64,000 nucleotides of DNA, taken from Flagellimonas spongiicola (GTDB taxonomy: Bacteria; Bacteroidota; Bacteroidia; Flavobacteriales; Flavobacteriaceae). The notes below the pieces were generated by a model, which searched no databases, had not been told where the DNA came from, and was given only the letters and a program-made list of their open reading frames with translations. The DNA lies in assembly GCF_023502425.1 (NCBI RefSeq), contig NZ_JAMFMA010000002.1, positions 744,001 through 808,000 of the forward strand, in the 5' to 3' direction. This document shows positions 16,560 through 27,303 of the stretch, in pieces. Numbering within the stretch: the stretch's first letter is position 1; each line of letters starts with the position of its first letter. Made by a program: the position numbers and the translations under genes.

Positions 16560-18620
16560 TTACATTTTAACTATAATGAACTCTGAACGGCGGTTTTCGC
16601 GGTGTTTGGCTTTGCTACAGCGTGTATTGTCGGAACAATTGTTGAGCGGTTGTTCCTCACCGTAACCTATAGCGCTTTGTATTCTTCCGGGGTCTATTCC
16701 ATGTGCTATGATATAATCCCTTGTAGATTTGGCGCGCTTATCCGACAAGTACTTATTATAAGCTTTAGATCCAATGGCATCGGTGTGCGATTCAATTTTG
16801 ATCACCATTTCTGGATATTCCGTCATGACGGCTACTAGTTTGTCCAGTTCTTGAGCAGCTTGTGGTTTAATATTGAATCTATCAAAATCAAAATAGATGG
16901 TTTCCACTTCTAATTTTAAGACTCCTTTATCTTCTGCAATGATTTCTTTCAATTGTTTAATAGGAAGTAATACGGAAACATCTTCATTTTCTTTGGTGTT
17001 GATAGCTGCCGAACTATCAAAATATCCCTTTTTCACAGTTTTAAGTACATATTTTGACACAGGAGCCAAGTTTTTAAAGATAAAACTACCATCAGGCTCA
17101 GTATTGATTTGGCCAATTTGAATGGCGTCTTTATCAAACAGCAATACTTCTGCATCTGGAATAGGCTCACCCGATACCTCATCCAAGACATTGCCCGAAA
17201 TGGCATTTAGATTTAGTATACTCTTAAAGGAATAGATATCATCGTCACCTTTTCCGCCTTTTCTATTGGAGGCAAAGTAGCCTTTCTCTTCACCTTCATC
17301 AATAATATAGGAGAAATCATCCCTATTACTATTAATGGGCTCTCCCATATTGATTCCGACACTGAATACGCCATCTGCATGATCGGACTTATAAATATCC
17401 AAACCACCTAGCCCCATAGTCCTATCTGAAGAAAAGTATAAAGCATTTTTAGTGATGTACGGGAACATTTCCTTTTTACTGGTGTTTACAGTCCTACCTA
17501 GGTTTTTAGGTTCAGAGAATGTCCCTCGGTCTAAAATGTCCACCACATAAACATCAGTACCTCCAAACCCTCCTGGGCGATCGGAAACAAAATAAAGCTT
17601 TTTGCCGTCTGGGCTCACGGAAGGATGTCCTGTGGAATAATCTTCACTATTAAAGGGTAGTTCAACAGCTTTGGTCCATTCGCCATCCACCAATCTTGAT
17701 TGGTATATTTTTAAATGATTTACTCCGTTTTTACCTCTTTTTAGCTTTTTACCATAATTGTTTCTGGTAAAATAGATGGTTTTTTGATCTGGAGAAAAGG
17801 AAACCGAAGCTTCGTGATACTTGGTGTTAATTTTGCTGGAGAACTTTTTAACCTTTGATAAATCAGCGTTTTCCTCGTCCGCTTTTGCTACATACAAGTC
17901 CAAAAATGGTTGATTGTTCCACCGATATCTTCTTGTAGTAAGGAAGGAAGAGTCCAAAGAAGAAGCGAATACCACATCTGAATCTTTGTGGAACATCGGG
18001 GAAAACTCGGAGTATTTGGTATTAATGGCCAAATTCTTCACTTCTACCAGGCGTGCTTTGCTCCAAGTTGTAGTTGTGCCGCCCAACTCGTTCAACGGCT
18101 CGTTTCTTTTTTGCCTGAACAGTTTGGTTAACTTTGCTGCCCTTCTGTATCTGCCAGTACCTTTTAAGGCATGTGCATATTTAAAGAATTTCTCTTCGGT
18201 AATTTTCTCCTTGTAAGTCTCATAAAGTTCATGATACCACTTATAGGCCTTTTCCATGTTGCCCGAATAGTAGTGGGAATCACCGGCTTTGGATAATAAG
18301 TCGAAGGTATGCTCAGCTTCACTTTTCTCAAGGACTATGTCGTAAACCCTTGCCGCCTCTGCATACCACATCTTTTCAAAGTATTCATCGGCTTGTTTTA
18401 TGAGTTTTTCTGTAATGCCCTTTTTTCTAACAAATCGGGTCAAGGCTTTATTACTAAGGCCTTCAAGTTGTTTTAAGAGTGCAGTTTGGACGGAATAGGA
18501 ACTGCGTGTTTCTTCAACTTCGCGATATAACTCACCATCCTCAAACTGAGAAAAGGTCACAGTTTGGGCATGAAGCCCAATGGACAGCAGCGCTATTGAA
18601 TAAATAATCAGTTTCTTCAT
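16560..18620 (-). CDS. PorE-like OmpA protein with TPR, beta-propeller and CRD
   Basis: Envelope protein of 686 residues from the chosen start. After a Sec signal (MKKLIIYSIALLSIGLHAQ) come TPR-like helices (about 25-160), PD40/WD40-type propeller repeats with SPDGKKLYFVSDR-like strands (about 215-480), a carboxypeptidase-regulatory-like fold (about 500-565) and a C-terminal OmpA peptidoglycan-binding domain with IESHTDAIGSKAYN and RRSEF. This domain order matches PorE (PG1058) of the type IX secretion system. Unlike PorE, no lipobox is visible and no porP-type gene is adjacent, so the role in secretion is uncertain. The start at 18620 has a strong GGAGG Shine-Dalgarno; the longer in-frame start at 18692 would spoil the signal peptide. 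Confidence 0.85.
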   Translation of the reverse strand: MKKLIIYSIALLSIGLHAQTVTFSQFEDGELYREVEETRSSYSVQTALLKQLEGLSNKALTRFVRKKGITEKLIKQADEYFEKMWYAEAARVYDIVLEKSEAEHTFDLLSKAGDSHYYSGNMEKAYKWYHELYETYKEKITEEKFFKYAHALKGTGRYRRAAKLTKLFRQKRNEPLNELGGTTTTWSKARLVEVKNLAINTKYSEFSPMFHKDSDVVFASSLDSSFLTTRRYRWNNQPFLDLYVAKADEENADLSKVKKFSSKINTKYHEASVSFSPDQKTIYFTRNNYGKKLKRGKNGVNHLKIYQSRLVDGEWTKAVELPFNSEDYSTGHPSVSPDGKKLYFVSDRPGGFGGTDVYVVDILDRGTFSEPKNLGRTVNTSKKEMFPYITKNALYFSSDRTMGLGGLDIYKSDHADGVFSVGINMGEPINSNRDDFSYIIDEGEEKGYFASNRKGGKGDDDIYSFKSILNLNAISGNVLDEVSGEPIPDAEVLLFDKDAIQIGQINTEPDGSFIFKNLAPVSKYVLKTVKKGYFDSSAAINTKENEDVSVLLPIKQLKEIIAEDKGVLKLEVETIYFDFDRFNIKPQAAQELDKLVAVMTEYPEMVIKIESHTDAIGSKAYNKYLSDKRAKSTRDYIIAHGIDPGRIQSAIGYGEEQPLNNCSDNTRCSKAKHRENRRSEFIIVKM

Positions 18621-18621
18621 A

Positions 18622-18720
18622 TTCCCTCCTTCTGAAAAAATCATCAGGCTTCGCACTCCTAAGGCGGCTTGAGCCAATACGGAGTATATCAAACGCTAAA
18701 ATAAATTATGGCGCTAGCGT
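18622..18720 (-). promoter_or_regulatory. Possible structured 5' leader of the OmpA-family gene
   Basis: Upstream of the start the minus strand contains GC-richer, palindrome-bearing sequence: TAGCGT/ACGCTA arms at 18720-18715 and 18698-18693, the palindrome GGCTCAAGCC at 18675-18666, and a GGCT/AGCC pair closing 18675-18647. An unusually good Shine-Dalgarno (AAGGAGGG) directly precedes the ATG. This may be a regulated leader, but no known riboswitch family was recognised. Confidence 0.3.
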
Positions 18721-18788
18721 GAATAATTTTTTGTTGTGAATGGGGGGAATTATGGCATGAATGCGGCAAATATGTTGTTTTTCATCGA

Positions 18789-18815
18789 CAAAACCCCATG
18801 AATACAGGGGTTTTG
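18789..18815 (-). terminator. Rho-independent terminator of tatA
   Basis: A 9-bp perfect stem (CAAAACCCC / GGGGTTTTG) with a 9-base loop, 33 bases beyond the tatA stop on the minus strand. The T-run is short but lies at the stem base. Confidence 0.7.
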
Positions 18816-18847
18816 AACGTAAGAATTATCTGCCTTATAGAATGGAA

Positions 18848-19042
18848 TTAAGCGTCAGTTTCTTTTCCGCTTTCCAATTTTTCATCTTCTTTGGATGCAT
18901 CTTTGAACTCCTTGATTCCGCTTCCAAGTCCTCGCATTAATTCTGGAATCTTTTTACCTCCAAAGAGCAAAAGAACCACAAGAACAATCAGTACAATTTG
19001 CCAAGGGCCGAGCATACCAAGAAAAATAGTTTGAGCAATCAT
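18848..19042 (-). CDS. tatA: Sec-independent translocase protein TatA
   Basis: A 64-residue single-span protein. The N-terminal membrane helix ([18 protein letters not shown]) is followed by the TatA hinge and amphipathic helix [20 protein letters not shown] and a charged tail. These are the hallmarks of TatA/TatE, which assembles the twin-arginine export pore for folded proteins. No tatC is nearby. It could also be called TatA/E; the short length argues against TatB. Confidence 0.93.
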   Translation of the reverse strand: MIAQTIFLGMLGPWQIVLIVLVVLLLFGGKKIPELMRGLGSGIKEFKDASKEDEKLESGKETDA

Positions 19043-19197
19043 AATAGCAATGCCTTTAAATGAATCGTAAAATTACTAAAAAGAACCTTAAGGCCCTGTC
19101 ACATTAACGAAAATTAGCTATTCGGCATTGTAATAGCGTCCATTTTTTCCAGAAGCGGCTTTTTAAAAAGCTTAACATCTATATAAAAATCTAAGTT

Positions 19198-19205
19198 TAT
19201 CTTTG
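19198..19205 (+). promoter_or_regulatory. -7 promoter element of the M23 peptidase gene
   Basis: TATCTTTG matches TAnnTTTG exactly and ends 6 bases before the ATG at 19212. This position rules out the in-frame TTG at 19203 as a start because it is part of the promoter, and suggests a near-leaderless mRNA. Confidence 0.5.
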
Positions 19206-19211
19206 TCCATC

Positions 19212-20081
19212 ATGGCAAAGGACAAGAAGAAAAGAAAGGAAATAAAGAAAAAGCTGCTTCACAAGTACAGACTGGTCATCTTGAATGAAAGCACTTTTGA
19301 GGAAAAAATTTCCTTTAAGCTTAGTCGGTTGAATGTTTTTATCTCCGGAACCTTGTTCACCATAGTGCTAATTGGACTTACCACATTGATCATAGCTTTT
19401 ACACCACTGCGTGAATATATACCAGGCTATTCTTCTACAAGATTAAAAAGACAAGCCACGGAATTGACCTATAAAACGGATTCGTTGGTGACCGTTCTTA
19501 ATTATACCAACAGGTATTTAGATAACGTTCGCTTGGTTTTGCGAGGCGATGTTGAAAACAACGAGGTAAACAGGGATTCGCTTTTTGAAAAGTACCAACT
19601 TGACCCTTCAACCATTGATTTGACGCCAATACGGGAAGATTTGTTGCTGCGTGAAGAAGTAGATTTGGAAGACAAGTACAATCTCTTTGAACGAAATGTT
19701 GCTAATGTAGGCGCATTGTTGTTTGCGCCGATTACAGGAACAGTTTCCCAAGGATTTGATCCAGAAAACAAACATTACGCCGTAGATGTTGTTGCACCCA
19801 AAGACAGTCCCATTAAGTCTATTGCTGAAGGAACAGTATTGTTTTCAGAGTGGACCGCAGAAACGGGTTATGTCATAATAATTAAACACCGGGACGATTT
19901 GACTTCGGTTTATAAGCACAACGGATCTTTGAGCAAATCCCAAGGCGATTTAGTGCGAGCAGGAGAAGTGATTGCTACTATTGGAAATACCGGCGAACTT
20001 ACTACGGGGCCTCATCTTCACTTTGAACTCTGGAAAAAAGGGAAACCAGTGAATCCGTTAAATTTTATTGACTTTAACTAA
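19212..20081 (+). CDS. M23 family membrane-anchored metallopeptidase
   Basis: A 289-residue protein with a lysine-rich cytosolic N-terminus, one membrane helix (about 40-65), a short helical periplasmic linker and a C-terminal lysostaphin-type M23 domain (about 175-289). Zinc-ligand motifs HxxxD (HYAVD) and HLHFELW are both intact, so it is probably an active peptidoglycan endopeptidase rather than a degenerate regulator. The ATG at 19212 is chosen because the upstream TTG lies in the promoter. The stop overlaps the GH3 gene start (TAATG), implying coupling. Confidence 0.9.
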   Translation: MAKDKKKRKEIKKKLLHKYRLVILNESTFEEKISFKLSRLNVFISGTLFTIVLIGLTTLIIAFTPLREYIPGYSSTRLKRQATELTYKTDSLVTVLNYTNRYLDNVRLVLRGDVENNEVNRDSLFEKYQLDPSTIDLTPIREDLLLREEVDLEDKYNLFERNVANVGALLFAPITGTVSQGFDPENKHYAVDVVAPKDSPIKSIAEGTVLFSEWTAETGYVIIIKHRDDLTSVYKHNGSLSKSQGDLVRAGEVIATIGNTGELTTGPHLHFELWKKGKPVNPLNFIDFN

Positions 20082-21577
20082 TGTCCTTAAAATCTTTCGC
20101 AGCCAAACTGTTTGCTAAAAGCATTGCCAAAAAAACGAGCTCTTGGGTCAATAATCCGGTTCATGCCCAAGAGAAGGTGTTCCAAGAATTGATTCAAAGG
20201 GCAAAAAACACCCAATTTGGACAAGACCATGGATTTTCAGAAATAAAGAATCACCAGGATTTTATTGAAAAAGTACCTGTTCGGGACTATGAGGAATTAA
20301 AACCCTATGTGCATCAAATCATTGATGGAAACAAGGATGTTTTATGGCCTGGAAAGCCAATTTACTTCGCAAAAACATCTGGCACCACATCTGGTGCAAA
20401 GTATATCCCCATTACCAAAGAATCCATTAAGTATCAAGTGGAAGCTTCACGGAACGCCATTCTAAGTTACATTCATGAGACAGGCAATGCTGAATTTGTG
20501 GATGGCAGAATGATTTTTTTACAAGGTAGCCCGGAGCTCGAAGATAAAGGCGGCATTAAATTAGGTAGGCTTTCGGGCATTTCGGCGCATTATGTGCCCA
20601 ATTACCTTCAAAAAAACAGGTTACCAAGTTGGGAAACCAATTGTATTGAAGATTGGGAAACAAAGGTTGACAAGATCATTGAAGAAACGGAACATGAGGA
20701 TATGACGGTTATTGCCGGAATTCCTTCTTGGGTTCAGATGTATTTTGAAAAACTAAATGCGAAAACCGGTAAAAAAGTTGGAGAGCTTTTCGAAAACTTT
20801 CAACTTTTCATCTATGGTGGGGTGAACTACGAACCTTATCGTGCAAAATTTGAAGATTTGATGGGCCGTAGCGTGGACAGTATTGAATTGTTCCCTGCAA
20901 GCGAGGGATTCTTTGCATATCAGGATTTACAACAGACCAATGGAATGTTGCTTCTCTTAAATTCAGGCATTTTTTATGAATTTATCAAAGCCGACGAATT
21001 TTTTGATGAGAACCGGAAAAGACTGACAATCGCCGAAGTGGAAATGAATGTTGACTATGCAATGGTGATATCAACAAACGCGGGGTTATGGGGCTACAAC
21101 CTGGGAGATACCGTCCGGTTTGTTTCTGTAAAACCCTATCGTGTTATAGTTTCTGGACGTATTAAACATTTTATTTCCGCCTTTGGCGAACATGTTATTG
21201 CCAAGGAAGTTGAAGAAGCACTTAAAATCGCGGTTTCAAAAACAGATGCTGTTGTCAATGAATTTACCGTAGCCCCGCAAACGAATCCACCAGATGGAGA
21301 ATTACCGTATCACGAATGGCTCATAGAGTTTGAACAAACACCTACAAGTGCCAGTGATTTTATCGGACTAATGGAAGAAAGCATGAAATCCCAAAACAGT
21401 TATTATTTGGATTTGATTGACGGCAACATACTTCAACCGTTGAAAATATCCAATGTAAAACCAGGAGGATTCCAAGCCTATATGAAATCAATTGGCAAAC
21501 TTGGAGGTCAAAATAAGGTACAACGATTGTCCAATGACCGAAAACTTGCAGATGGCCTTACGCCTTTTCTTGGATAG
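20081..21577 (+). CDS. GH3 auxin-responsive promoter family protein
   Basis: A 498-residue member of the GH3 adenylate-forming superfamily (plant JAR1/GH3-like acyl-acid amido synthetases). The ATP/AMP-binding motif TSGTTSGAKYIP (99-110) and the later YGGVNYEPY and FPASEGFFAY segments are typical. Bacterial homologues are widespread in Bacteroidota, but their carboxylate and amine substrates are not established. It shares a base with the M23 peptidase stop and is presumably co-transcribed with it. Confidence 0.88.
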   Translation: MSLKSFAAKLFAKSIAKKTSSWVNNPVHAQEKVFQELIQRAKNTQFGQDHGFSEIKNHQDFIEKVPVRDYEELKPYVHQIIDGNKDVLWPGKPIYFAKTSGTTSGAKYIPITKESIKYQVEASRNAILSYIHETGNAEFVDGRMIFLQGSPELEDKGGIKLGRLSGISAHYVPNYLQKNRLPSWETNCIEDWETKVDKIIEETEHEDMTVIAGIPSWVQMYFEKLNAKTGKKVGELFENFQLFIYGGVNYEPYRAKFEDLMGRSVDSIELFPASEGFFAYQDLQQTNGMLLLLNSGIFYEFIKADEFFDENRKRLTIAEVEMNVDYAMVISTNAGLWGYNLGDTVRFVSVKPYRVIVSGRIKHFISAFGEHVIAKEVEEALKIAVSKTDAVVNEFTVAPQTNPPDGELPYHEWLIEFEQTPTSASDFIGLMEESMKSQNSYYLDLIDGNILQPLKISNVKPGGFQAYMKSIGKLGGQNKVQRLSNDRKLADGLTPFLG

Positions 21578-21593
21578 ATTCTAAATAAACATC

Positions 21594-21622
21594 TTGCTTT
21601 CGTAGGAATTCATGTATTTTTG
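21594..21622 (+). promoter_or_regulatory. Complete -33/-7 promoter
   Basis: TTG at 21594-21596 and TATTTTTG at 21615-21622 are separated by 18 bases, fitting the Bacteroidota sigma-A promoter architecture. The element ends 10 bases before the first ATG of the downstream 561-residue protein. Confidence 0.6.
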
Positions 21623-21632
21623 TCGCTAAAGT

Positions 21633-23318
21633 ATGATGACCACCAAAGTACAGCAGGCCACACGAGCCCAGGAGTCCACAAATGCCATTGAGCGTCTTTA
21701 CATTACCATGCGCCACCTCCTCAACCGAGGATTCTACAAACCTTCTGGTGTATCCGGTAATGCATTGCGAACCGCATTACTTTCTTTAAGACCAGAAATA
21801 TATGGGTCGGTTGCCGAAGATAAGGCAGAACTTAATGGATTGATTTATGTTTTGGAAAGACTTCCTGAAGGCATAGAGGAATGCCGATATATCAACTTAA
21901 CTTCAGATGAAGGGTTTTCCAAATCCCACCTTACTGCCATTATTCCTCCAAAACGTCGCAGAAATTGTTATCGAATAGATGAGGAACAAATGAACATTGA
22001 GATAACCAGAGGGCGCAGTGATATTTACGACATCTTGACGCACCTCACCTTTTTGTTCATTGAGTCAGGAAAAATTTGTAGTCGGGTTCTTGTAGATGGA
22101 ACCGAGACTATCCGGGATTGGGATAAGTTGTCGGAATTCATCAACAACCAAGAAAAGGAAGAGGCTGAACGGGAGATAGCCATGATCCATACCGCAAATA
22201 TTTTAGGAAGGACTTTTGAAGAAGTCGTTGAGATTCAAGAAAAGTTGGGCACAAAAGAAAACCCTGATCGCTTTCTGGATGTAGTGTATTGGCTTGGTAA
22301 ATTGGCCATTGAAGAAGAAACCACTGGACTAAAACGCACTATTACCTTTAGCCCATTACTTCGCGAAGGCCTTGGACATCATATTCATGGAGAAAGATGG
22401 GCACATATGATAAAAAAGACCCTTTCCAAAAACAATTTGATGGATCGCCCAATTCATATCATCAGTGCAAACATGCACAGCGTTATGAATTCCCTTTTTG
22501 CACAAAAAACCTTGGCGAAAGATTTGCCTGAGCATGGCGCTTTGGACATTTACGAAGCATTGAGTTCCTCTGAAAACAAAGAACTTAGAGCCAAAGTTCA
22601 GAAGATTGCAGAGAAAAACGGGATGATTTTTATTGATGACCAATCTGGGGCCAATATAGACGTCCAGATTTTTGATACGGCCAAATTTGGAGCGGAAACT
22701 TGTTGTTATGATTTTCCAGAAGGCATCAAGGAAGAGGAAAAACCCGTCATTTTTGTGATGGATTATGCCTTTGGCGAGCAAGCCTACGAAACCATTGATG
22801 AACTGCTGAAACCACTCGACCTCAAAGACCAAAAGCAGTTCATGAACGTAGATTCCATATCCATTATGGGGAAAGCGGGCATATTGGAAGGAGGAAAAGG
22901 AGATCTCATGATACCAACGGCTCATATTTTTGAAGGTACAGCAGACAATTATCCATTTGACAACGAGCTGTGTGCTGAGGATTTTGAAGGTCATGGACTA
23001 TTGGTACTTGAAGGAGCAATGGTAACCGTTTTGGGAACTTCATTGCAGAACAAAGACATCTTAAAGTTCTTTCATGAATCCACATGGAATGTTATCGGAT
23101 TGGAAATGGAAGGAGTTCATTATCAAAAGGCGATTCAATCTGCGTCAAAAGTTAGAAAGAGCATTAACAAAGATGTAAAAGTTCGGTATGCATATTATGC
23201 CTCGGACAACCCTCTTGAAACCGGAAGCACCTTAGCTTCTGGCGGATTGGGAACAACAGGTGTTAAGCCCACATACTTAATCACGGATAGGATTTTAAAA
23301 CAAATATTCAACGCATAA
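21633..23318 (+). CDS. Probable DUF6909 protein with nucleoside-phosphorylase-like C-terminus
   Basis: A 561-residue cytosolic protein with no signal peptide. I believe it belongs to the flavobacterial DUF6909 family. The N-terminal ~150 residues are basic and helical. The C-terminal ~200 residues carry elements reminiscent of the purine nucleoside phosphorylase/AMP nucleosidase fold: SIMGKAGILEGGKGDLMIPTA, a Gly-rich VTVLGTS, and IGLEMEGVHYQKA, where E-M-E-G corresponds to the M-E motif that binds ribose in that superfamily. The reaction is unknown. Two ATG codons (21633 and 21636) lie just after a good promoter. The polysaccharide locus starts 1 base after its stop. Confidence 0.65.
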   Translation: MMTTKVQQATRAQESTNAIERLYITMRHLLNRGFYKPSGVSGNALRTALLSLRPEIYGSVAEDKAELNGLIYVLERLPEGIEECRYINLTSDEGFSKSHLTAIIPPKRRRNCYRIDEEQMNIEITRGRSDIYDILTHLTFLFIESGKICSRVLVDGTETIRDWDKLSEFINNQEKEEAEREIAMIHTANILGRTFEEVVEIQEKLGTKENPDRFLDVVYWLGKLAIEEETTGLKRTITFSPLLREGLGHHIHGERWAHMIKKTLSKNNLMDRPIHIISANMHSVMNSLFAQKTLAKDLPEHGALDIYEALSSSENKELRAKVQKIAEKNGMIFIDDQSGANIDVQIFDTAKFGAETCCYDFPEGIKEEEKPVIFVMDYAFGEQAYETIDELLKPLDLKDQKQFMNVDSISIMGKAGILEGGKGDLMIPTAHIFEGTADNYPFDNELCAEDFEGHGLLVLEGAMVTVLGTSLQNKDILKFFHESTWNVIGLEMEGVHYQKAIQSASKVRKSINKDVKVRYAYYASDNPLETGSTLASGGLGTTGVKPTYLITDRILKQIFNA

Positions 23319-23319
23319 C

Positions 23320-24372
23320 ATGGCAGAGCAACCACAAAACAACAACACCTCGGATGAGATAGATTTGGGTCAATTGTTCAATGCAATTGGTCGTGCTTTT
23401 GAGCGCTTTTTTGATTTTATAGGGAGCATATTTAGGGGAATCTTCAATTTGATAATTCTGCTGTTGCTATTTATCCAAAGATACTTTCTTGTATTGGCAA
23501 TAGCGGTAATAGTTGGTGGAGCTGTTGGATATTTCTTGGACAAAACATTACCTCCAAAGTACATCTCTAGGATGGTTGTTGAACCCAACTTCAATAGTGT
23601 TCAGCAATTGTATAATAATATTGAGTTTTACAACGATTTGGCAAAAGCTCAGGACTCTACAACACTAGCCACTGCATTGAATATTACAGAGCATGAAGCA
23701 GGAAGTATTAAAGAGATTTTCGCCGACTCTTATTCTGATGAGAATCAAAAAATCGAACTATTCGATGATTTCATCAAAAACCTTGACACTACCACCATTA
23801 AAACTATTGACTTCAACAACTATTTAGAAAATTTCAATTCGTTGGATGCCCGATTTCACAGAATTTCGGTTGTGAGCACAGACAATACTGTTGCAAAGAA
23901 ATTGCAACCTGCCATTGTGGGGTCAATAGCTGTGAACGATTATTTTAATCTTCAGAAAAAGATTAATGACGAAAACTTAGACTTACAAGAAAAAATCTAT
24001 CATCAGCAATTATTGGAAATAGATTCCTTGCAAAGCCTCTATAGAACGGTATTGATTAAACAAGCCGATAAGCCAATGCAAGGGACCAGTATTAACTTAG
24101 CTGAAAACGGCGAATCCCAAAACAAAGAGCTGGCACTGGTCCAAGAAAGGGAAATATTGAAAGAACGCCTAGTTGAATTGAATGAAGACAGAGCCAATAA
24201 GTCTGAAATTATCAATGTGATAAGTGATTTCCCAACAAGAGGTGTGAAACAGAGAGGGCTACTTAGTAGTTATAAGATTATTATGCCAATATTTATGCTT
24301 TCGTTGGTGGTATTATTTCTTTTATTGGTTCAACTAAACCGTTATCTCAAAAACTACAATGCACAAACATAG
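23320..24372 (+). CDS. Wzz-like chain-length/polysaccharide copolymerase-type protein
   Basis: A 350-residue inner-membrane protein with a hydrophobic region ending in a TM helix at about 52-73, a mostly helical periplasmic section (about 80-318) and a C-terminal TM (about 322-342). Two TMs bracketing a long periplasmic helical domain is the Wzz/PCP topology. The amphipathic segment 15-45 before TM1 is unusual. It opens the polysaccharide gene cluster and follows the preceding gene by 1 base. The assignment rests on topology and context; sequence motifs such as the Wzz proline-rich TM2 are not clear. Confidence 0.6.
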   Translation: MAEQPQNNNTSDEIDLGQLFNAIGRAFERFFDFIGSIFRGIFNLIILLLLFIQRYFLVLAIAVIVGGAVGYFLDKTLPPKYISRMVVEPNFNSVQQLYNNIEFYNDLAKAQDSTTLATALNITEHEAGSIKEIFADSYSDENQKIELFDDFIKNLDTTTIKTIDFNNYLENFNSLDARFHRISVVSTDNTVAKKLQPAIVGSIAVNDYFNLQKKINDENLDLQEKIYHQQLLEIDSLQSLYRTVLIKQADKPMQGTSINLAENGESQNKELALVQEREILKERLVELNEDRANKSEIINVISDFPTRGVKQRGLLSSYKIIMPIFMLSLVVLFLLLVQLNRYLKNYNAQT

Positions 24373-24429
24373 ATTAATAGTAAGAAATTTAATCTATACC
24401 ATTTGCTATAGGTAAACCGATTAACAGTT

Positions 24430-25972
<1,543 letters not shown>

Positions 25973-26014
25973 ATAGCAAATACATACGAAGTTAATGCTA
26001 AAACTACAGCTGGA

Positions 26015-27283
26015 TTGTTTGTAAAAATTTGGTCAAAGCTTGTTAAATCTGAATTTTCCAAAAATGTTTCTACGCAAATTTTGGGAACAGGGATAGCACA
26101 AGCTTTACCATTTCTAGCGACTCCAATACTTACTAGAATTTATTCTGAAGAGGATTTCGCACTTTATACATCTTTCTTTGCTATTGCCAGTATTTTTGCT
26201 GTTGCCGTAGGGGGTAAATACCATTTGGCAATAGTATTACCTAAAAACAATGATGATGCAAAAAAGGTTTTCGTTCTTAGTGTTTATCTTTCCATAGTCC
26301 ACGCCATACTAACTGCTGCAATTTTGCCTTTGGTGAGTAATTTTTTCCCCGAGAACCTTGAAGACGTATTGAAATATGTACCAATATACATTCTTTTTTT
26401 TGGTACATGGAGTGCTTACATCAACATGTCTATACGCTATAAAAGGTTTAAAAACAATGCGTTGGCAAAGGTGGTCCAAGCTTTGGGATATATTTTAACC
26501 GCTATAGGCATTGGCATATCTAAGTCATTGGAATTTGGATTGGTGATTGCAAAAATTTCTGGAACAATTATTTCATGGATTTTTCTAAAGAGTAAAACTG
26601 ACAGTAAATTCAATTGGTTTGCGGTAAAAGATTTAAAGGGTACTGCTAAGAGTTATATTGATTATCCCAAATTTGGAATATGGCCATCTTTGCTGAATAC
26701 GATTACTTTGCAAGCATTGGTTTTAATACTTACAAAGTATTACTCTCAAGAGGATTTAGGGTTTTATGGATTGACATTTATGGCACTAAGCGCTCCCTTA
26801 ACTTTAATAGGAGCATCATTTAAGGATGTATTTTATCAAAAAACAGCCTCAATGATTACGGAGGGAAGAATAAAAGCCCTTCAACTGTTTTTTAGAAAAT
26901 CTGCTGCAGCATTGTTTATTTTGGGGATTCCTATCTGTTTGATTCTATATTTTTTTGGAGAAAGTTTGTTTGGATTCGTTTTTGGTGCTAAATGGGAGCG
27001 ATCGGGAGAATTTGCCTCAATATTAGCTTTTAGCTTCACTGTTAAACTGGTAGTGAGTCCTTTATCTTCTATTTTTAATGTGACAAATAAACTCAAAACG
27101 GCTGCAAAATGGCAAGTTTTATATTTTGTTAGCACCTTTGGCACATTGTTTTATTGTGCCTCTATTTTGCAATCATCAATTATTGATTTATTGATAATCT
27201 ATGTAATACATGAGATTATTTTATATTCAACGTATTTGATTATTCAGCTCCGGACACTTCAAGAGTTTAAAACAACAATTTAA
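26015..27283 (+). CDS. Wzx-type polysaccharide flippase
   Basis: A 422-residue polytopic protein of the MATE/MVF superfamily (polysaccharide biosynthesis, Polysacc_synt type). It has about 12 hydrophobic helices and an N-terminus typical of flippases (GTGIAQALPFLATPILTRIYSEEDF). It probably flips undecaprenyl-diphosphate-linked repeat units to the periplasm. No ATG or GTG lies in frame between the upstream stop at 25970 and the first helix, so the start is TTG at 26015. Codon use is AT-rich, as in the neighbouring membrane genes. Confidence 0.88.
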   Translation: MFVKIWSKLVKSEFSKNVSTQILGTGIAQALPFLATPILTRIYSEEDFALYTSFFAIASIFAVAVGGKYHLAIVLPKNNDDAKKVFVLSVYLSIVHAILTAAILPLVSNFFPENLEDVLKYVPIYILFFGTWSAYINMSIRYKRFKNNALAKVVQALGYILTAIGIGISKSLEFGLVIAKISGTIISWIFLKSKTDSKFNWFAVKDLKGTAKSYIDYPKFGIWPSLLNTITLQALVLILTKYYSQEDLGFYGLTFMALSAPLTLIGASFKDVFYQKTASMITEGRIKALQLFFRKSAAALFILGIPICLILYFFGESLFGFVFGAKWERSGEFASILAFSFTVKLVVSPLSSIFNVTNKLKTAAKWQVLYFVSTFGTLFYCASILQSSIIDLLIIYVIHEIILYSTYLIIQLRTLQEFKTTI

Positions 27284-27303
27284 ACTATAAGTAAAACTTC
27301 AAA

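Noticed and set aside
18621..18692. Longer N-terminus for the PorE-like gene starting at 18692
   Set aside because: It would place 24 extra residues before a clear signal peptide and ignores the strong Shine-Dalgarno before 18620.
22356..22994. 212-codon minus-strand frame inside the probable DUF6909 gene
   Set aside because: Antisense to a well-supported coding sequence, with no family resemblance.
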